DNA of 57,781 bases from Clostridia bacterium (GCA_017521565.1 JAFXCE010000127.1:1-57781), one strand, 5' to 3'. Positions 14,892 to 25,130 are shown, counted from the stretch's first letter. The notes: generated by a model not told the origin, from the letters alone. Translations and numbers: made by a program.

Positions 14892-16223
14892 TTAATCCTC
14901 CTTTTGTTTCTTCTGGCGCAGGATGAAGCGCAGAGGCGTACCCTCAAAACCGAATGCTTTGCGGAACTGGTTCTCCAGATAGCGCTGGTAGGCGAAATGC
15001 ATCAGCTTCTCGTCGTTGACGAAGAACACAAACGACGGCGGACAAGTACCCTGCTGCGTAGCATAATAGATCTTGAGATGACGGCCGGCGGTGAACGGCG
15101 GCTGGAGCGCAGCGGTTGCATCGGCGAGCACATCGTTAAGAAGGCCGGTGGTCACGCGGCGGGAGGTCTGTTCGTAGGCGTCTTTCACAGCATCCAGCAC
15201 CTTCGGCACGCGCTGGCCGGTCATCGCGGAGATGAAGAGCACCGGCGCATAATCCATGAATTTGAGCGCTTCGATCACCTTCTTGCGATAGGACTCCATG
15301 GTGTTGGTGTCCTTTTCCACGGCGTCCCACTTGTTGACGACGATGATCGCAGCCTTGCCTTCCTCATGCACATAGCCGGCGACCTTGGTATCCTGTTCGG
15401 TTACGCCGTCTTCGCCGTCGATCACGATCAGCGCAACGTCGCAGCGGCGCACGGCGGCCAGCGCGCGGACGATGGAGTAGCGCTCGATGGATTCCTCCTC
15501 AATTGCACGCTTGCGGCGGATACCGGCGGTGTCAATGATGTTGTAGCGCTGTCCGTCACGGGTGAAAGCCGTATCGATGGCGTCGCGCGTGGTGCCTGCG
15601 ATGTTGGAAACCATGGAACGGTCCTGACCGAGAATCCTGTTGACAAGACTGCTCTTGCCAACGTTTGGACGGCCGACGACGGCGATCTGAATGGTGTGAT
15701 CCTCTTCCTCGAGGCTGTCGCTGCCTTCCGGGAAGTACTTGACCATCTCGTCAAGCAGATCGCCAAGGCCCAGCAGGTTGACAGAGGAGATCGGGAACGG
15801 ATCGCCAAGGCCGAGATTATAGAACTCGTAGATGTTGTCGTTCATACTCTGGGTGTCCACCTTGTTGACGACCAGGATGACCGGCTTGCCGCTCTTGCGC
15901 AGCATGACAGCCACTTCCTCATCGTCCGCGGTCATGCCCGTGCGTCCGTCGGTGAAGAAGAGGATGACGTCGCAGGTTTCAATCGCGATCTCGGCCTGAC
16001 GGCGCATCTGCCGGAGCATGATATCGTCCGTACGCGGTTCGATGCCGCCGGTGTCGATCAGCGTAAACTTGTAATTGAGCCATTCGCAGTCCGCATAGAT
16101 GCGGTCGCGGGTAACGCCCGGCGTATCCTCAACGATAGAAATACGCCTTTTGGCGATTTTGTTAAAAAAGGTCGATTTGCCGACGTTCGGGCGGCCGACG
16201 ACGGCGACAAGCGGCTTGGCCAT
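14892..16223 (-). CDS. der: ribosome biogenesis GTPase Der
   Basis: Double-GTPase needed for maturation of the 50S subunit. 443 residues. Two G domains are visible, each with a P loop (GRPNVGKSTFFNK near residue 8 and GRPNVGKSSLVNR near 184), DTPGVTRD / IAGTTRD switch I blocks, DTGG / DTAG G3 motifs and NKVD / NKWD G4 motifs. The C-terminal KH-like domain ends with LRFILRQKKQKED. It begins 3 nt after the DUF512 gene stop, consistent with one transcript. Confidence 0.97.
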   Translation of the reverse strand: MAKPLVAVVGRPNVGKSTFFNKIAKRRISIVEDTPGVTRDRIYADCEWLNYKFTLIDTGGIEPRTDDIMLRQMRRQAEIAIETCDVILFFTDGRTGMTADDEEVAVMLRKSGKPVILVVNKVDTQSMNDNIYEFYNLGLGDPFPISSVNLLGLGDLLDEMVKYFPEGSDSLEEEDHTIQIAVVGRPNVGKSSLVNRILGQDRSMVSNIAGTTRDAIDTAFTRDGQRYNIIDTAGIRRKRAIEEESIERYSIVRALAAVRRCDVALIVIDGEDGVTEQDTKVAGYVHEEGKAAIIVVNKWDAVEKDTNTMESYRKKVIEALKFMDYAPVLFISAMTGQRVPKVLDAVKDAYEQTSRRVTTGLLNDVLADATAALQPPFTAGRHLKIYYATQQGTCPPSFVFFVNDEKLMHFAYQRYLENQFRKAFGFEGTPLRFILRQKKQKED

Positions 16224-16226
16224 GTG

Positions 16227-17534
16227 TTAATCCTCCGTTCCACGCAGGGCATAGAGCAGATCGGCGCCGTCGTCCGCAACGGGGCGAATACGGATGCCGA
16301 GCGCTTCCTGCGCCTGATCAAGCGTCATGTCATCGAGGAAGATGTCCTCTCCCTCGCGAAGCATGCTTTCTGTAATGAGTATCTCATCCGCTTCCTTCCC
16401 CTTGAGCTGATCGATCAGATCCTGTCCGGTGATCAGTCCGGAAACCGTGACGGTTTCGCCGAAGAAGCGGTTGATGATGGGGCAAATGGCGATTTCAACG
16501 CCGGGGATGGGATTGCGATCGAGCAGATCGCGCATAAACGGCGCAACCGATGTGCCCGTGGCCATGATGACACGGCGCCTGCGGTTTTCGCTCTCGTCAG
16601 GGTCGAGCCTCATGGCTGTTTCAAATTCATCGCGCAGGCGGGCCAGCAGGCCAACGCCGTTTTCAAACTGCGGGAAGTCCTCGTAGCTTTCGGCGTCCGG
16701 AATTGGCAATCCTGCGATTTGATAGAATTCATCCGAGGGGAAGACAAAGCGCGTCCCGTGTTTTTCCAGCATGCACTTCTGGAACGCTTCTGCCTGCTGG
16801 ACAACCTTATGCGCTTCCTCCTGCGTATAGGGACGCAGCGGATACAGGTGTTCGCGGTATTTGGTCAGACCGACCGGCACCAGTGCGACGGTCAGCGCGT
16901 ACGGCGCCAGAGAGGCCAGATCAGAGAGCGTCCTGTCCAGCTCCGGACCGTCGTTGATTCCGGGGCAGAGGACGACCTGACAATGGAAGCTCATGTGGTT
17001 ATCTGCAAAGCGCGTCAGATGCTCCATGATTCTGTCTGCATGGATGTGCTTGAGCATCTTATTTCGCAGCTCGCCGTTGGTGGTATGGACAGAAACATAA
17101 ATCGGGCTGGCTTTTCTCTCGATCATGCGGTCCATCTCAGCTTTGGGCAGGTTGGTCAGCGTAACAAAATTGCCGGCCATCAGCGAAAGACGCCAATCGT
17201 CATCGCGCACATACAGGCTCGGACGCATGCCCGGCGGCATCTGCTCGATAAAGCAGAACATGCAGTGGTTGGCACAGGTCTTCGGGCAGCTCATCAGCGA
17301 GGATTCAAGCGTCAGGCCCAGCGAGTCCTCCGTATGTTTATGGATACGCACGGTGCGCGTTTCGCTGTTTTCTCCTTCAATCAGGATTTCAAGCGAAGGG
17401 CGTGCAGTCAGGTATTGATAATCCACCAGATCCAGCACGGGCGTGCGGTTGATGGAGATGAGTGTGTCTCCGGGCTTGATGCCGTGATGCGCGGCGAGAG
17501 AACCGGGAAAGACACCGACAATGCGCTGGGACAT
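16227..17534 (-). CDS. DUF512 radical SAM protein with N-terminal PDZ domain
   Basis: 435 residues. Residues 1-60 form a PDZ-like domain (VFPGSLAAHHGIKPGDTLISIN). A radical SAM centre follows: CANHCMFC places Cys 87, 91 and 94, with a fourth Cys at 83. The C-terminal DUF512 region contains GVGLLARLRDEFE and VIMATGTSVAPF. This family has no established substrate. The ATG at 17534 is preceded by AAAGAGGTG; an upstream TTG at 17558 would put the start on top of that site. A good promoter is 40 nt upstream. Position before der is a gene order I know from Firmicutes and suggests a link to ribosome or envelope biogenesis (inference). Confidence 0.9.
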   Translation of the reverse strand: MSQRIVGVFPGSLAAHHGIKPGDTLISINRTPVLDLVDYQYLTARPSLEILIEGENSETRTVRIHKHTEDSLGLTLESSLMSCPKTCANHCMFCFIEQMPPGMRPSLYVRDDDWRLSLMAGNFVTLTNLPKAEMDRMIERKASPIYVSVHTTNGELRNKMLKHIHADRIMEHLTRFADNHMSFHCQVVLCPGINDGPELDRTLSDLASLAPYALTVALVPVGLTKYREHLYPLRPYTQEEAHKVVQQAEAFQKCMLEKHGTRFVFPSDEFYQIAGLPIPDAESYEDFPQFENGVGLLARLRDEFETAMRLDPDESENRRRRVIMATGTSVAPFMRDLLDRNPIPGVEIAICPIINRFFGETVTVSGLITGQDLIDQLKGKEADEILITESMLREGEDIFLDDMTLDQAQEALGIRIRPVADDGADLLYALRGTED

Positions 17535-17571
17535 GAATGCGTTACACCTCTTTTTCAAATTAACCCAACTT

Positions 17572-17600
17572 ATTATCTACAAAATGATTTGCAAAGTCAA
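17572..17600 (-). promoter_or_regulatory. sigma-A promoter of the DUF512-der-plsY operon
   Basis: On the minus strand TTGACT (17600-17595), 17-nt spacer, GATAAT (17577-17572), about 40 nt before the DUF512 start. The rest of the 182-bp gap to spoIIP shows no clear terminator. Confidence 0.75.
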
Positions 17601-17716
17601 GTCTTTCCATGCCAGCGCTATAAAAATCATCATGAAAACAAGGGCCGGACGGACATCCTGCGTCCTTTCCAGTCCTTATAGCATATGAGTGTTGCGTTAT
17701 TGTTGCAGTTGTTTTG

Positions 17717-18850
17717 CTATTTATCACGTTTTTTACCGATGAGGCCGCCAGTCAGTTCGCTGAGGTTTCGTCCTAGCTTTTTACCCATTGTTTTGCCGCC
17801 GCCGGTTTGTGCAAGTGCAAATAGCAGGATTCCCGCGATGGTGACGACCAGAATGAGAGCGATGCCGGACATGGAGCCTTTGCTTTTCTCCTGATCGGCT
17901 GCTGTCTTTGCAGATTGCGCAGCTGTCTCAGCGCTTTTTGCGCTGCCGGTTTCCGGGCCGTACAGTGCAGTGCTCATGACATGCGCCATATGACCGGTGG
18001 AATTGAACACCCGCTCCTTGCTCAGGGTATGCGTTCCGAATTCGAGCAGAATGGCATTGGGGGACAAATCCTGATTGTAGTTCCCCTTGCCGATAAAGAT
18101 ATCCTTGATCAGTCCGGGGTACTGTTTGTCTGCAACGGCCTTGATCTGTTTAGCAAATGCTCGGTTGACGTCGCTGTTCTGGTTGCTTCGCCCAACGAGC
18201 AGGCGCACCTGCGAAGCGTTTTCGCCCTTGATGGTTGCCTTATATTCCTCGGGGTTAGGAATGCCGTCCCGGTGGATGTCAATGATGGCGTCCGGCCTTT
18301 TTTGCAGAAGGCGTTCGGCGGTTCGCCGGCTTCGGCGGTATGCGCCGGAATCGTGCGGAAGATGCGTGGATTCATCGAGAATCACGTCGATGCCACGCTG
18401 CTGCAGTGCGTCGCGGAATTCGCGGGCGACGTCGTAGATACCGCCCTGACCTTCGATGCTTTCCGTGCCGTCTGTTGGCACATAGCTTTCATCGCTGTGG
18501 GTGACGTACATGGCGATCAGCTTACGGTCGTTTGCAGATGCGACGGGTATCGCATTTTCCTCTCGTGCGAATACCGCTTGGGCTTCGCCTGTCTCAAGCC
18601 ATGTGACGTCGGGCATGACTTCCTCACCGATGCGTCTTGCCGTGGCGACAGTCCCGCTGATCGATTCAATCCGGTATAGAATGTTATCACCGCTGATGTA
18701 TTCGTCGCCCTCGCTCAGCGTGGCGAAGATCGTAAAGATAGACTGACCATTTTCATCAACGGCAGAATAGACGGCACTGTTTTCAGCAGAAGCAGATGAC
18801 AGCATGCAGAGACAGCAAAGAGCAAGCGGAAGAATCCATCGTCTTTTCAT
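17717..18850 (-). CDS. spoIIP: stage II sporulation protein P, with C-terminal membrane anchor
   Basis: Cell-wall amidase/endopeptidase that works with SpoIID and SpoIIM to drive engulfment of the forespore. 377 residues. Residues 1-22 are a signal peptide ending SSASA. The SpoIIP domain has YVTHSDESY, VAREFRDALQQRGI and DIHRDG, the metal/active-site blocks of the family. Unlike the usual N-terminally anchored protein, a second hydrophobic segment (about 328-347, GIALILVVTIAGILLFALA) and a basic tail close the protein, so it may be held by its C-terminus. GGGAGG precedes ATG 18850; the longer frame to 18940 adds a basic, unlikely leader. It overlaps the DUF1614 gene by 4 nt (ATGA). Confidence 0.88.
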   Translation of the reverse strand: MKRRWILPLALCCLCMLSSASAENSAVYSAVDENGQSIFTIFATLSEGDEYISGDNILYRIESISGTVATARRIGEEVMPDVTWLETGEAQAVFAREENAIPVASANDRKLIAMYVTHSDESYVPTDGTESIEGQGGIYDVAREFRDALQQRGIDVILDESTHLPHDSGAYRRSRRTAERLLQKRPDAIIDIHRDGIPNPEEYKATIKGENASQVRLLVGRSNQNSDVNRAFAKQIKAVADKQYPGLIKDIFIGKGNYNQDLSPNAILLEFGTHTLSKERVFNSTGHMAHVMSTALYGPETGSAKSAETAAQSAKTAADQEKSKGSMSGIALILVVTIAGILLFALAQTGGGKTMGKKLGRNLSELTGGLIGKKRDK

Positions 18851-19497
18851 GCTCGGCTGCCTCCCTTTGCTGCGCGTCCCTCGTGCTGCTGCGCTCTTCC
18901 GGTGCGGAAGCGCTCCATGATTTCGCCGAAGAGTTCGCACATCAGCACACCGGTGATTCCGGCGATGATAACAGCGTCAAGCGCACCTGCACCACCCAGA
19001 TGGATCACCTGATTGACGCCGCGCATCCACAGGCGCACGCCGGTCAAGAGATCCGCAAGCAAAACACCCAGTACGCCTGCAATAAATGCGCTTCGGCGTG
19101 AACGGCCTAAAAGCCAGGCGATCACGCCGCCGGCAACGCCATAAAGGAGCATCGGATCGATCATCGGCATGGCAAGGGGATCGGAGGGGAAAAGCAGCGT
19201 GATAACGAAGATGGAAGCTGCTGTCAAAGCAGACGCTGCTGCTGCGCGGATCTTCTCCTTGGCGGTTCCGGCGTTCAGAAACAGATAGATACATACGATC
19301 AGGGGAACAACTGCGCCGCCCAGATTCAGAGATATCAGACCAAAGGGCAGCTCCGGCAGCCAGCCGCCGATAAAAATGGCGGCTACGCAGACGAGCGCCT
19401 GACGGTCGCTTAGCGCCATGCGGTCGAGTACACGCTGAAGAATGCCGAACAGAATCAGCAGACTGAGCACAATCAGCAAAATCATGCCGATGGACAT
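18847..19497 (-). CDS. DUF1614 family membrane protein
   Basis: 216 residues with about six membrane helices and a basic C-terminal tail. The pattern FGLISLNLGGAVVPLIV and HLGGAGALDAVIIAGI, two glycine-rich half-helices, matches the DUF1614 family as I know it, whose function is unestablished. GAGGG lies before the ATG. Its stop overlaps the spoIIP start by 4 nt, so the two are co-translated. That pairing makes a role in the sporulating cell envelope plausible (inference). No clear promoter was recognised in the 166-bp gap shared with the divergent topoisomerase gene. Confidence 0.75.
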   Translation of the reverse strand: MSIGMILLIVLSLLILFGILQRVLDRMALSDRQALVCVAAIFIGGWLPELPFGLISLNLGGAVVPLIVCIYLFLNAGTAKEKIRAAAASALTAASIFVITLLFPSDPLAMPMIDPMLLYGVAGGVIAWLLGRSRRSAFIAGVLGVLLADLLTGVRLWMRGVNQVIHLGGAGALDAVIIAGITGVLMCELFGEIMERFRTGRAQQHEGRAAKGGSRA

Positions 19498-19600
19498 GGT
19501 AAACCCTCGCTTTCTGTGTGGAAACTCGTGCGTCTATTCTGAGCATTCACCGAGCATTTTATCCTTGTCCGGCATTCTTTTGGCGAGATGGAAGCGGGGA

Positions 19601-19629
19601 TTGCAAAATCTGGAAGAATCCGTTATAAT
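19601..19629 (+). promoter_or_regulatory. sigma-A promoter of the topoisomerase pair
   Basis: TTGCAA at 19601-19606, 17-nt spacer, TATAAT at 19624-19629, 34 nt before the start codon; AAGGAGGG follows as ribosome binding site. Confidence 0.85.
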
Positions 19630-19663
19630 ACAAGGCTGTATTACCGCAAGGAGGGTTTAACTC

Positions 19664-21634
19664 ATGGCAAAAACGTACTCAGCCAGCATGCTTAAGGTAC
19701 TGGAAGGGCTTGATGCTGTCCGGATGCGCCCGGGCATGTATATCGGTTCGACAGGTTCCCGCGGCCTGCATCATCTGCTCTGGGAGATCGTGGACAACGC
19801 GATTGACGAGGTGGCCAACGGCTTTGCCAGGAGTGTGTGCGTAGAGCTGCATAAAGATGGAAGCGCGACGGTCGAGGATGACGGCCGCGGTATGCCGGTC
19901 GATGTGCACCCGGAGCTGGGCATCACGGGAGTCGAAATGATCTTTACCCGGCTGCACGCAGGCGGCAAGTTCGATCATGAAAACTATGGGTATTCCGGCG
20001 GCCTGCATGGCGTGGGCGCTTCGGTGGTCAATGCGCTTTCAAAATGGCTTGTGGTCGACGTCTGCGCCGGCGGCGGAAAGTATCGCATGCGCTTCGAGAG
20101 CAATTACGATCCCAAGGAGAAGAAGATCGCATCCGGCCGCGCAGTGACGGCGCTTGAGCGCATAGGTGCGACCCGCCGCCATGGAACACGCGTTACATTC
20201 ATGCCGGATGATACGGTTTTTGAGGAGACAAAATTCAATTCGGACACCGTTCGCAGGCGTTTGCGCGAGCTGGCCTATCTCAACAAGGGGCTGGAAATCA
20301 CGTTCATCGACGAACGTGAAAAGGACCCGGAGAAGCAGAAAACCGTCTTTATGTACGAAGGCGGCCTTGCTGATTATGTAAAGTATATCAACCGCGATAA
20401 GTCTCCGGTGTACGATCAGATCATCATGCTCGAGGGCATGCAGGACGATGTGCGCATTTGTCTGGCGATTCAGCATACGGACGACTATTCAGAGTCCATC
20501 TTCTCCTATGTCAACAATATTCCGACGGCCGAAGGCGGCATGCATGAAATGGGCTTTAAGGCGGGATTTACCCGTGCGCTGAATGATTATGCCCGCCGCG
20601 CCGGTGCGCTTAAGGAGAAAGACAACAACCTCATGGGCGAGGATTACCGTGAGGGGATCACGGCGGTTCTGCTTACGTTTGTACGCAATCCGCAGTTTGA
20701 GGGACAGACAAAGGGAAAGCTCGGCAACACGGAGGTGAGGCCGGCGGTCGAGGCGTTTGTCTATGCCCGCATGACCGAATTCCTTGAAAACCTCAAGCAC
20801 CAGGATGTGGCAGGCAGCATCGTGGAAAAGGCAGTCAAGGCCAGCAAGGTGCGCGAGGCGGCGCGCAAAGCGAAGGAGGTTGCCCGCGCTAAGAACCAGC
20901 TGGAGGCGGCTCCGCTGGTGGGCAAGCTTTCTTCCTGCACCGGCAAGAAGCCTGAACTCAATGAAATGTTTATCGTGGAGGGCGATTCCGCAGGCGGCAG
21001 CGCCAAGCAGGGCCGCGACCGTCGCTTTCAGGCGATTCTGCCGATCCGCGGCAAACCGCTCAACGTCGAAAAAAAGCGCATCGATCAGGTGCTGGCCAAC
21101 GAGGAGTTCCGCTCCATCATCACGGCGCTGGGCACCAGCATCGGCGAGGATTTTGATATCAAGGCGCTCAAATATCATAAGGTCATCATCCTTTCGGACG
21201 CGGACCAGGATGGCGCGCATATCCGTGCGATCCTGCTGACGTTCTTCTATCGCTATATGCGTCCGCTGATTACCGAGGGCCATGTCTATATCGGCATGCC
21301 GCCGCTGTATCGCGTGGCGAAAGGAGAGCGGATCGTCTATGCCTATGATGACAAGGAGCTTTCCAGGGTGACAGCTTCCGTGGGCCGCGGCTATACGGTT
21401 CAGCGCTACAAGGGCCTTGGCGAGATGGATCCTGCCCAGCTTTGGGAGACGACGATGAACCCGGAAAACCGTCAGCTCATGCAGGTGACGCTGGAGGATG
21501 TCGCGGAAGCAGAACGTCTTGTGACGCTGCTGATGGGCGACAAGGTTGAGCCGCGCCGTGATTATATTACGACCTATGCAGATTTCAACAAGGTGGATAC
21601 GTTCCTCGCGCAGGAAGGAAAGGGCAATAAGTAA
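19664..21634 (+). CDS. type IIA topoisomerase subunit B (GyrB/ParE family)
   Basis: ATPase subunit of a gyrase or topoisomerase IV. 656 residues. The GHKL ATPase has [17 protein letters not shown] and [14 protein letters not shown]. The transducer domain follows, then the TOPRIM domain with [15 protein letters not shown] and [10 protein letters not shown] (metal-binding Asp residues). The C-terminal [20 protein letters not shown] is the DNA-binding block. It is not beside dnaA or recF, where the gyrB-gyrA pair normally sits, so this is more likely the second pair (ParE-like), but sequence by eye cannot settle that. Its TAA shares one base with the ATG of the A subunit, ensuring equal translation. 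Confidence 0.93.
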   Translation: MAKTYSASMLKVLEGLDAVRMRPGMYIGSTGSRGLHHLLWEIVDNAIDEVANGFARSVCVELHKDGSATVEDDGRGMPVDVHPELGITGVEMIFTRLHAGGKFDHENYGYSGGLHGVGASVVNALSKWLVVDVCAGGGKYRMRFESNYDPKEKKIASGRAVTALERIGATRRHGTRVTFMPDDTVFEETKFNSDTVRRRLRELAYLNKGLEITFIDEREKDPEKQKTVFMYEGGLADYVKYINRDKSPVYDQIIMLEGMQDDVRICLAIQHTDDYSESIFSYVNNIPTAEGGMHEMGFKAGFTRALNDYARRAGALKEKDNNLMGEDYREGITAVLLTFVRNPQFEGQTKGKLGNTEVRPAVEAFVYARMTEFLENLKHQDVAGSIVEKAVKASKVREAARKAKEVARAKNQLEAAPLVGKLSSCTGKKPELNEMFIVEGDSAGGSAKQGRDRRFQAILPIRGKPLNVEKKRIDQVLANEEFRSIITALGTSIGEDFDIKALKYHKVIILSDADQDGAHIRAILLTFFYRYMRPLITEGHVYIGMPPLYRVAKGERIVYAYDDKELSRVTASVGRGYTVQRYKGLGEMDPAQLWETTMNPENRQLMQVTLEDVAEAERLVTLLMGDKVEPRRDYITTYADFNKVDTFLAQEGKGNK

Positions 21635-24105
21635 TGGCACGCAGAAAGACTCCGGAAACGGTGGAAAACAAACCGCAGCATGAGATCATCCAGCGGTCCA
21701 TGGAAGAGGTCATGCACATCTCCATGATCCCGTATGCGGAGCATGTTATTCTTGAACGCGCGCTGCCGCGTGTGGAGGATGGTCTCAAGCCCGTACAGCG
21801 CCGTATTCTCTTTACGCTCAGTGAGCTCGGCATCACGCCGGACAAGCCGCACAAAAAGTGCGCGCGCATTGTCGGCGATTGTTTGGGTAAGTATCATCCG
21901 CATGGCGACAGCTCCGTTTACGATGCTATGGTTCGTATGGCGCAGCCCTACAGCCTGCGCGGTGTTTTGGTGGATGGCCATGGCAACTTTGGCTCCATTG
22001 ACGGCGACAGCGCGGCAGCGATGCGATATACTGAGGCGCGCATGGCGCCGCTTGCGCTCGAAATGCTGCGCGATATTGATAAGGACACTGTGCCGTTCAG
22101 CTTTAACTTCGACGATTCGCTCAAAGAGCCGGACATGCTGCCTGCGCGCTATCCGAATCTGCTGGTCAACGGCGCCTCGGGTATCGCCGTAGGCTTGGCG
22201 ACGAACATCCCGCCGCATAATCTTCGGGAGTCAATCGACGCGGCTATCCTGCTGATGGATAAACCGGAAGCCACTCTTTCTGAAATCATGGCAGTCATGC
22301 CTGCACCAGACTTCCCGACCGGCGGTCGGTTGATTCGCAACGAGGAGATTCTGAGGGCGTATGAGACAGGCCGCGGCAAGCTGACCATCCGTGCAAAGGT
22401 GCATATCGAGGACGGAAGTGCGGGAAGAAAGCTGATCGTCATCACAGAGGTTCCCTATCAGGTGCCGAAGGCGGCAATGCTTGAAAAGATTCTCAGGCTC
22501 AGCGAGGAGAAGAAGGCGCAGCTTGGCGGCATTTACGATATCCGCGATGAGTCTGACCGTACCGGTTTGCGTGCTGTCATCGAACTCAGGCGCGATGTCG
22601 ATCCCATGCAGATCCTTTCCGTGCTCTATAAGTATTCCGATCTTCAAGTGACCTTTGGCGTCAATATGGTTGCCATTGCCGAGGGACGTCCTGTGCAGAT
22701 GGGCGTCAAGGCGATGCTTTCCTATTATATCGATCATCAGAAGCGCGTAATTACCCGCCGTACCCAGTATGAGCTCGCGCAGGCGAAGGCGAGGGAACAT
22801 ATCCTCGCCGGCCTGATGGTGGCGGTCAATCATCTTGATGAGGTGATTGCAATCATCCGCGCCAGCAAGAATCCCAAAGAAGCGAAAGAACAACTCATGA
22901 ATCGCTTTGGCCTGACGGAGATACAGGCTCAGGCCATCCTTGATCTGCGCCTGCAGCGCCTGACTGGTCTTGAGATTGAGGCCCTGCGCAGGGAATACGA
23001 AGCCATCCTCAGGACGATCCGCAGGCTTGAAGGCATTCTCAAGAGCGAGAAGAAGCTCATTGCTGTGATCCGCGAGGAAATGACAGAAATCCGCGAAAAG
23101 TACGGCGATGACCGGCGTACGGAGCTCATCGAAGACGACAGCGCGAAGATGCCTGTTGTCGAGAATAAACCCGTCGCCGAGGACACTGCGATCCTGCGCC
23201 TGCGCGATGGTCAGGTTCGCCGCATGAGCCCGCGCATGGTCGATAAATTCAGCCAGCAGCCGGGTATGGCGGGCGAGATTCTGCAGATCATTCACACGGC
23301 GACGGATGAATCGCTCTATGTCTTTACCAATCTGGGCAACAGCTTCATGCTCGATGTGGGAAAGATTCCGGAGACGATGCGCCTCAAAGAACGCGGCAGC
23401 CTCCTTACCGGTCTGCTTGCAGGCCTGGCCGATGGGGAGCATGCGGTAAATATGCTCTGCGCAAAGAGCGATGAGATGGGCAAATACGGCGATTTCCTCT
23501 TTGTTACAAAGCACGGGCAGGTCAAGCGTACGTCTGCAGGCGAATATGGCATTCGCCGCGCGCGCTTTGCCGCCATTTCCCTCAAGGGCGATGACGAGGT
23601 GATCGATGTCAGGCCGGTTGGCGAGGAAGATAAGGGAGATATCCTGCTGGCGACGAAGCTGGGCATGGGCGTACGCTTTAAGCTCAGCGAAGTGCCTGCG
23701 ACCGGCCGCGCGACAGCTGGCGTGAGGGGCGTTGATGTGGCGGATGGCGACGAAGTCTGCTGGATGCTGCTGCCGAAACCGGGCGATGTGCTGTTTACCA
23801 TCACCGACCGCGGCTTTGGAAAGCGCATGATGGCGGATGATATTGACCGTCAGAAGCGCGCAGGAAAGGGCCAGAAGCTTGTACCGATGACCAAAACAGG
23901 CGAAATAGGCACGCGGCTTGCGGCGTTTATCGACGTTACGCATGCCGGACAGATCGCGCTTACCCAGAAGCATGGTCATGTTACGATGCTTCATATGCAT
24001 GAAATCGGTGTAGAACGCCGAACCGGCAAGGGTCAGCTTCTTTGCAGCGTGCTGCTTGATGATGTGGTGGTTGAAGCAAACGCTTTGCAAGAAGCCACAG
24101 ATTGA
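21634..24105 (+). CDS. type IIA topoisomerase subunit A (GyrA/ParC family)
   Basis: DNA breakage-reunion subunit. 823 residues. The catalytic Tyr is residue 132 ([11 protein letters not shown]). The quinolone region reads [11 protein letters not shown], with the Ser and Asp that correspond to E. coli Ser83 and Asp87 both kept. Residues about 500-820 form the beta-pinwheel. The first blade lacks the canonical GyrA box QRRGGKG (it has FSQQPGMAG), but blades near the C-terminus carry QKRAGKG (about residue 738) and ERRTGKG. This mixture makes ParC-like decatenase the better guess, with unusual wrapping possible. It is coupled to the B subunit by a TAATG overlap and ends at a terminator. Confidence 0.92.
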   Translation: MARRKTPETVENKPQHEIIQRSMEEVMHISMIPYAEHVILERALPRVEDGLKPVQRRILFTLSELGITPDKPHKKCARIVGDCLGKYHPHGDSSVYDAMVRMAQPYSLRGVLVDGHGNFGSIDGDSAAAMRYTEARMAPLALEMLRDIDKDTVPFSFNFDDSLKEPDMLPARYPNLLVNGASGIAVGLATNIPPHNLRESIDAAILLMDKPEATLSEIMAVMPAPDFPTGGRLIRNEEILRAYETGRGKLTIRAKVHIEDGSAGRKLIVITEVPYQVPKAAMLEKILRLSEEKKAQLGGIYDIRDESDRTGLRAVIELRRDVDPMQILSVLYKYSDLQVTFGVNMVAIAEGRPVQMGVKAMLSYYIDHQKRVITRRTQYELAQAKAREHILAGLMVAVNHLDEVIAIIRASKNPKEAKEQLMNRFGLTEIQAQAILDLRLQRLTGLEIEALRREYEAILRTIRRLEGILKSEKKLIAVIREEMTEIREKYGDDRRTELIEDDSAKMPVVENKPVAEDTAILRLRDGQVRRMSPRMVDKFSQQPGMAGEILQIIHTATDESLYVFTNLGNSFMLDVGKIPETMRLKERGSLLTGLLAGLADGEHAVNMLCAKSDEMGKYGDFLFVTKHGQVKRTSAGEYGIRRARFAAISLKGDDEVIDVRPVGEEDKGDILLATKLGMGVRFKLSEVPATGRATAGVRGVDVADGDEVCWMLLPKPGDVLFTITDRGFGKRMMADDIDRQKRAGKGQKLVPMTKTGEIGTRLAAFIDVTHAGQIALTQKHGHVTMLHMHEIGVERRTGKGQLLCSVLLDDVVVEANALQEATD

Positions 24106-24123
24106 ATATGTACAGTTAGGGTG

Positions 24124-24157
24124 AAAAGCCGACAGTGATAAGCTGCCGGCTTTTTCC
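24124..24157 (+). terminator. rho-independent terminator after the topoisomerase pair
   Basis: AAAAGCCGACAG pairs with CTGCCGGCTTTT (one mismatch), 7-nt loop, run of five T. The following 170 bp to the next start are AT-rich and hold no other element I can support. Confidence 0.85.
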
Positions 24158-24329
24158 TTTAAAAAATGAAAAAAATAACGGAGAGACTGACCTGCATAAA
24201 TAAGGCGAAAATGTGAAACTTGCTGGTTCATGGAAGAAAGCGGCATATCGGATCGTCTAATCAATGAAGTTCTAAACGCTGCATTCTGCTCATATAAACT
24301 CTGCGAAGGAAAACGTGGAGGCGATGCAG

Positions 24330-25130
24330 ATGAACAAAAAGCGCCTCGATTTGCCAGCTGTCAGACGTTGGGCTCCGGTGATGATGCTTGCGGTCGTGTT
24401 TGCCGCCGGCGTATTCAACCGCGAGGCGCCCGCTGTCATGACGGCGGTAGCGACGCGCGAGCTGCCCGTATACAACGTGGATACAGAAGAAAAGGTGCTT
24501 TCCATCAGCTTTGACGCTGCATGGGGGCGGGCGAATACCGAGGAAATCCTGAATATACTGGATCAGTACGGCGTGAAGACGACGTTTTTCCTCGTGGGAT
24601 TCTGGGCGGAAAAGCACCCGGATCTCGTGAGGGAGCTGGTCGCCAGGGGGCATGAAATCGGAAATCATTCGGCAACTCATCCGCATATGGCGCAGCTTTC
24701 TGCGGCGCAGATCCGGGAGGAATTGCGAAAGTGTTCCGATCTGGTGGAGTCCATCACAGGAACGCCTACGACGCTGTTTCGCCCGCCGTACGGAGAATAC
24801 AACGATGTGGTTGTACGCGTCAGCCGGGAGGCGGGCTATGAATGCGTGCAGTGGAACGTGGACTCGCTCGACTGGAAAAACCTCGGAACGGAGCACATGG
24901 TCAGGCAATGCACCAAGGCGGTGAATCCGGGCGACATCGTGCTGTTTCACAATGACTCCAAATACATTCTGGAAGCGCTTCCGCAGATTCTTGAATATTA
25001 CACGCAGAAGGGATACAAGATAATCCCAGTATCTCAGATCCTGCTGCGCGGCGATACCTGGATTGATCACACCGGCAGACAGCATTTGTGTACGCCTGCG
25101 CCGCAGGAAACCTCAGCCCCTGCAGCATGA
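24330..25130 (+). CDS. PdaB-like polysaccharide deacetylase
   Basis: Membrane-anchored NodB-fold protein of the type that deacetylates peptidoglycan; nearest to the sporulation PdaB group. 266 residues. Residues about 12-30 form an N-terminal membrane helix. NodB motif 1 is SFDAAWG: the catalytic Asp 62 is kept, but the metal-binding second Asp of the usual FDDG is Ala 63. Motif 2 is GNHSATHPHM with His 113 and His 117; motif 3 RPPYGEYND; motif 4 WNVDSLDW; motif 5 IVLFHND. ATG 24330 lies 8 nt after GGAGG; the ATG at 24324 is too close to it. It is a single gene between two hairpins, probably active during spore cortex formation (inference). Confidence 0.88.
   Translation: MNKKRLDLPAVRRWAPVMMLAVVFAAGVFNREAPAVMTAVATRELPVYNVDTEEKVLSISFDAAWGRANTEEILNILDQYGVKTTFFLVGFWAEKHPDLVRELVARGHEIGNHSATHPHMAQLSAAQIREELRKCSDLVESITGTPTTLFRPPYGEYNDVVVRVSREAGYECVQWNVDSLDWKNLGTEHMVRQCTKAVNPGDIVLFHNDSKYILEALPQILEYYTQKGYKIIPVSQILLRGDTWIDHTGRQHLCTPAPQETSAPAA

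Noticed and set aside
14316..17681. Open plus-strand frame of 1121 codons opposite plsY, der and the DUF512 gene
   Set aside because: It lies exactly antisense to three well-supported genes, has no ribosome binding site and reads as low-complexity Arg/His/Asp-rich sequence, the shadow of GC-biased codon usage.
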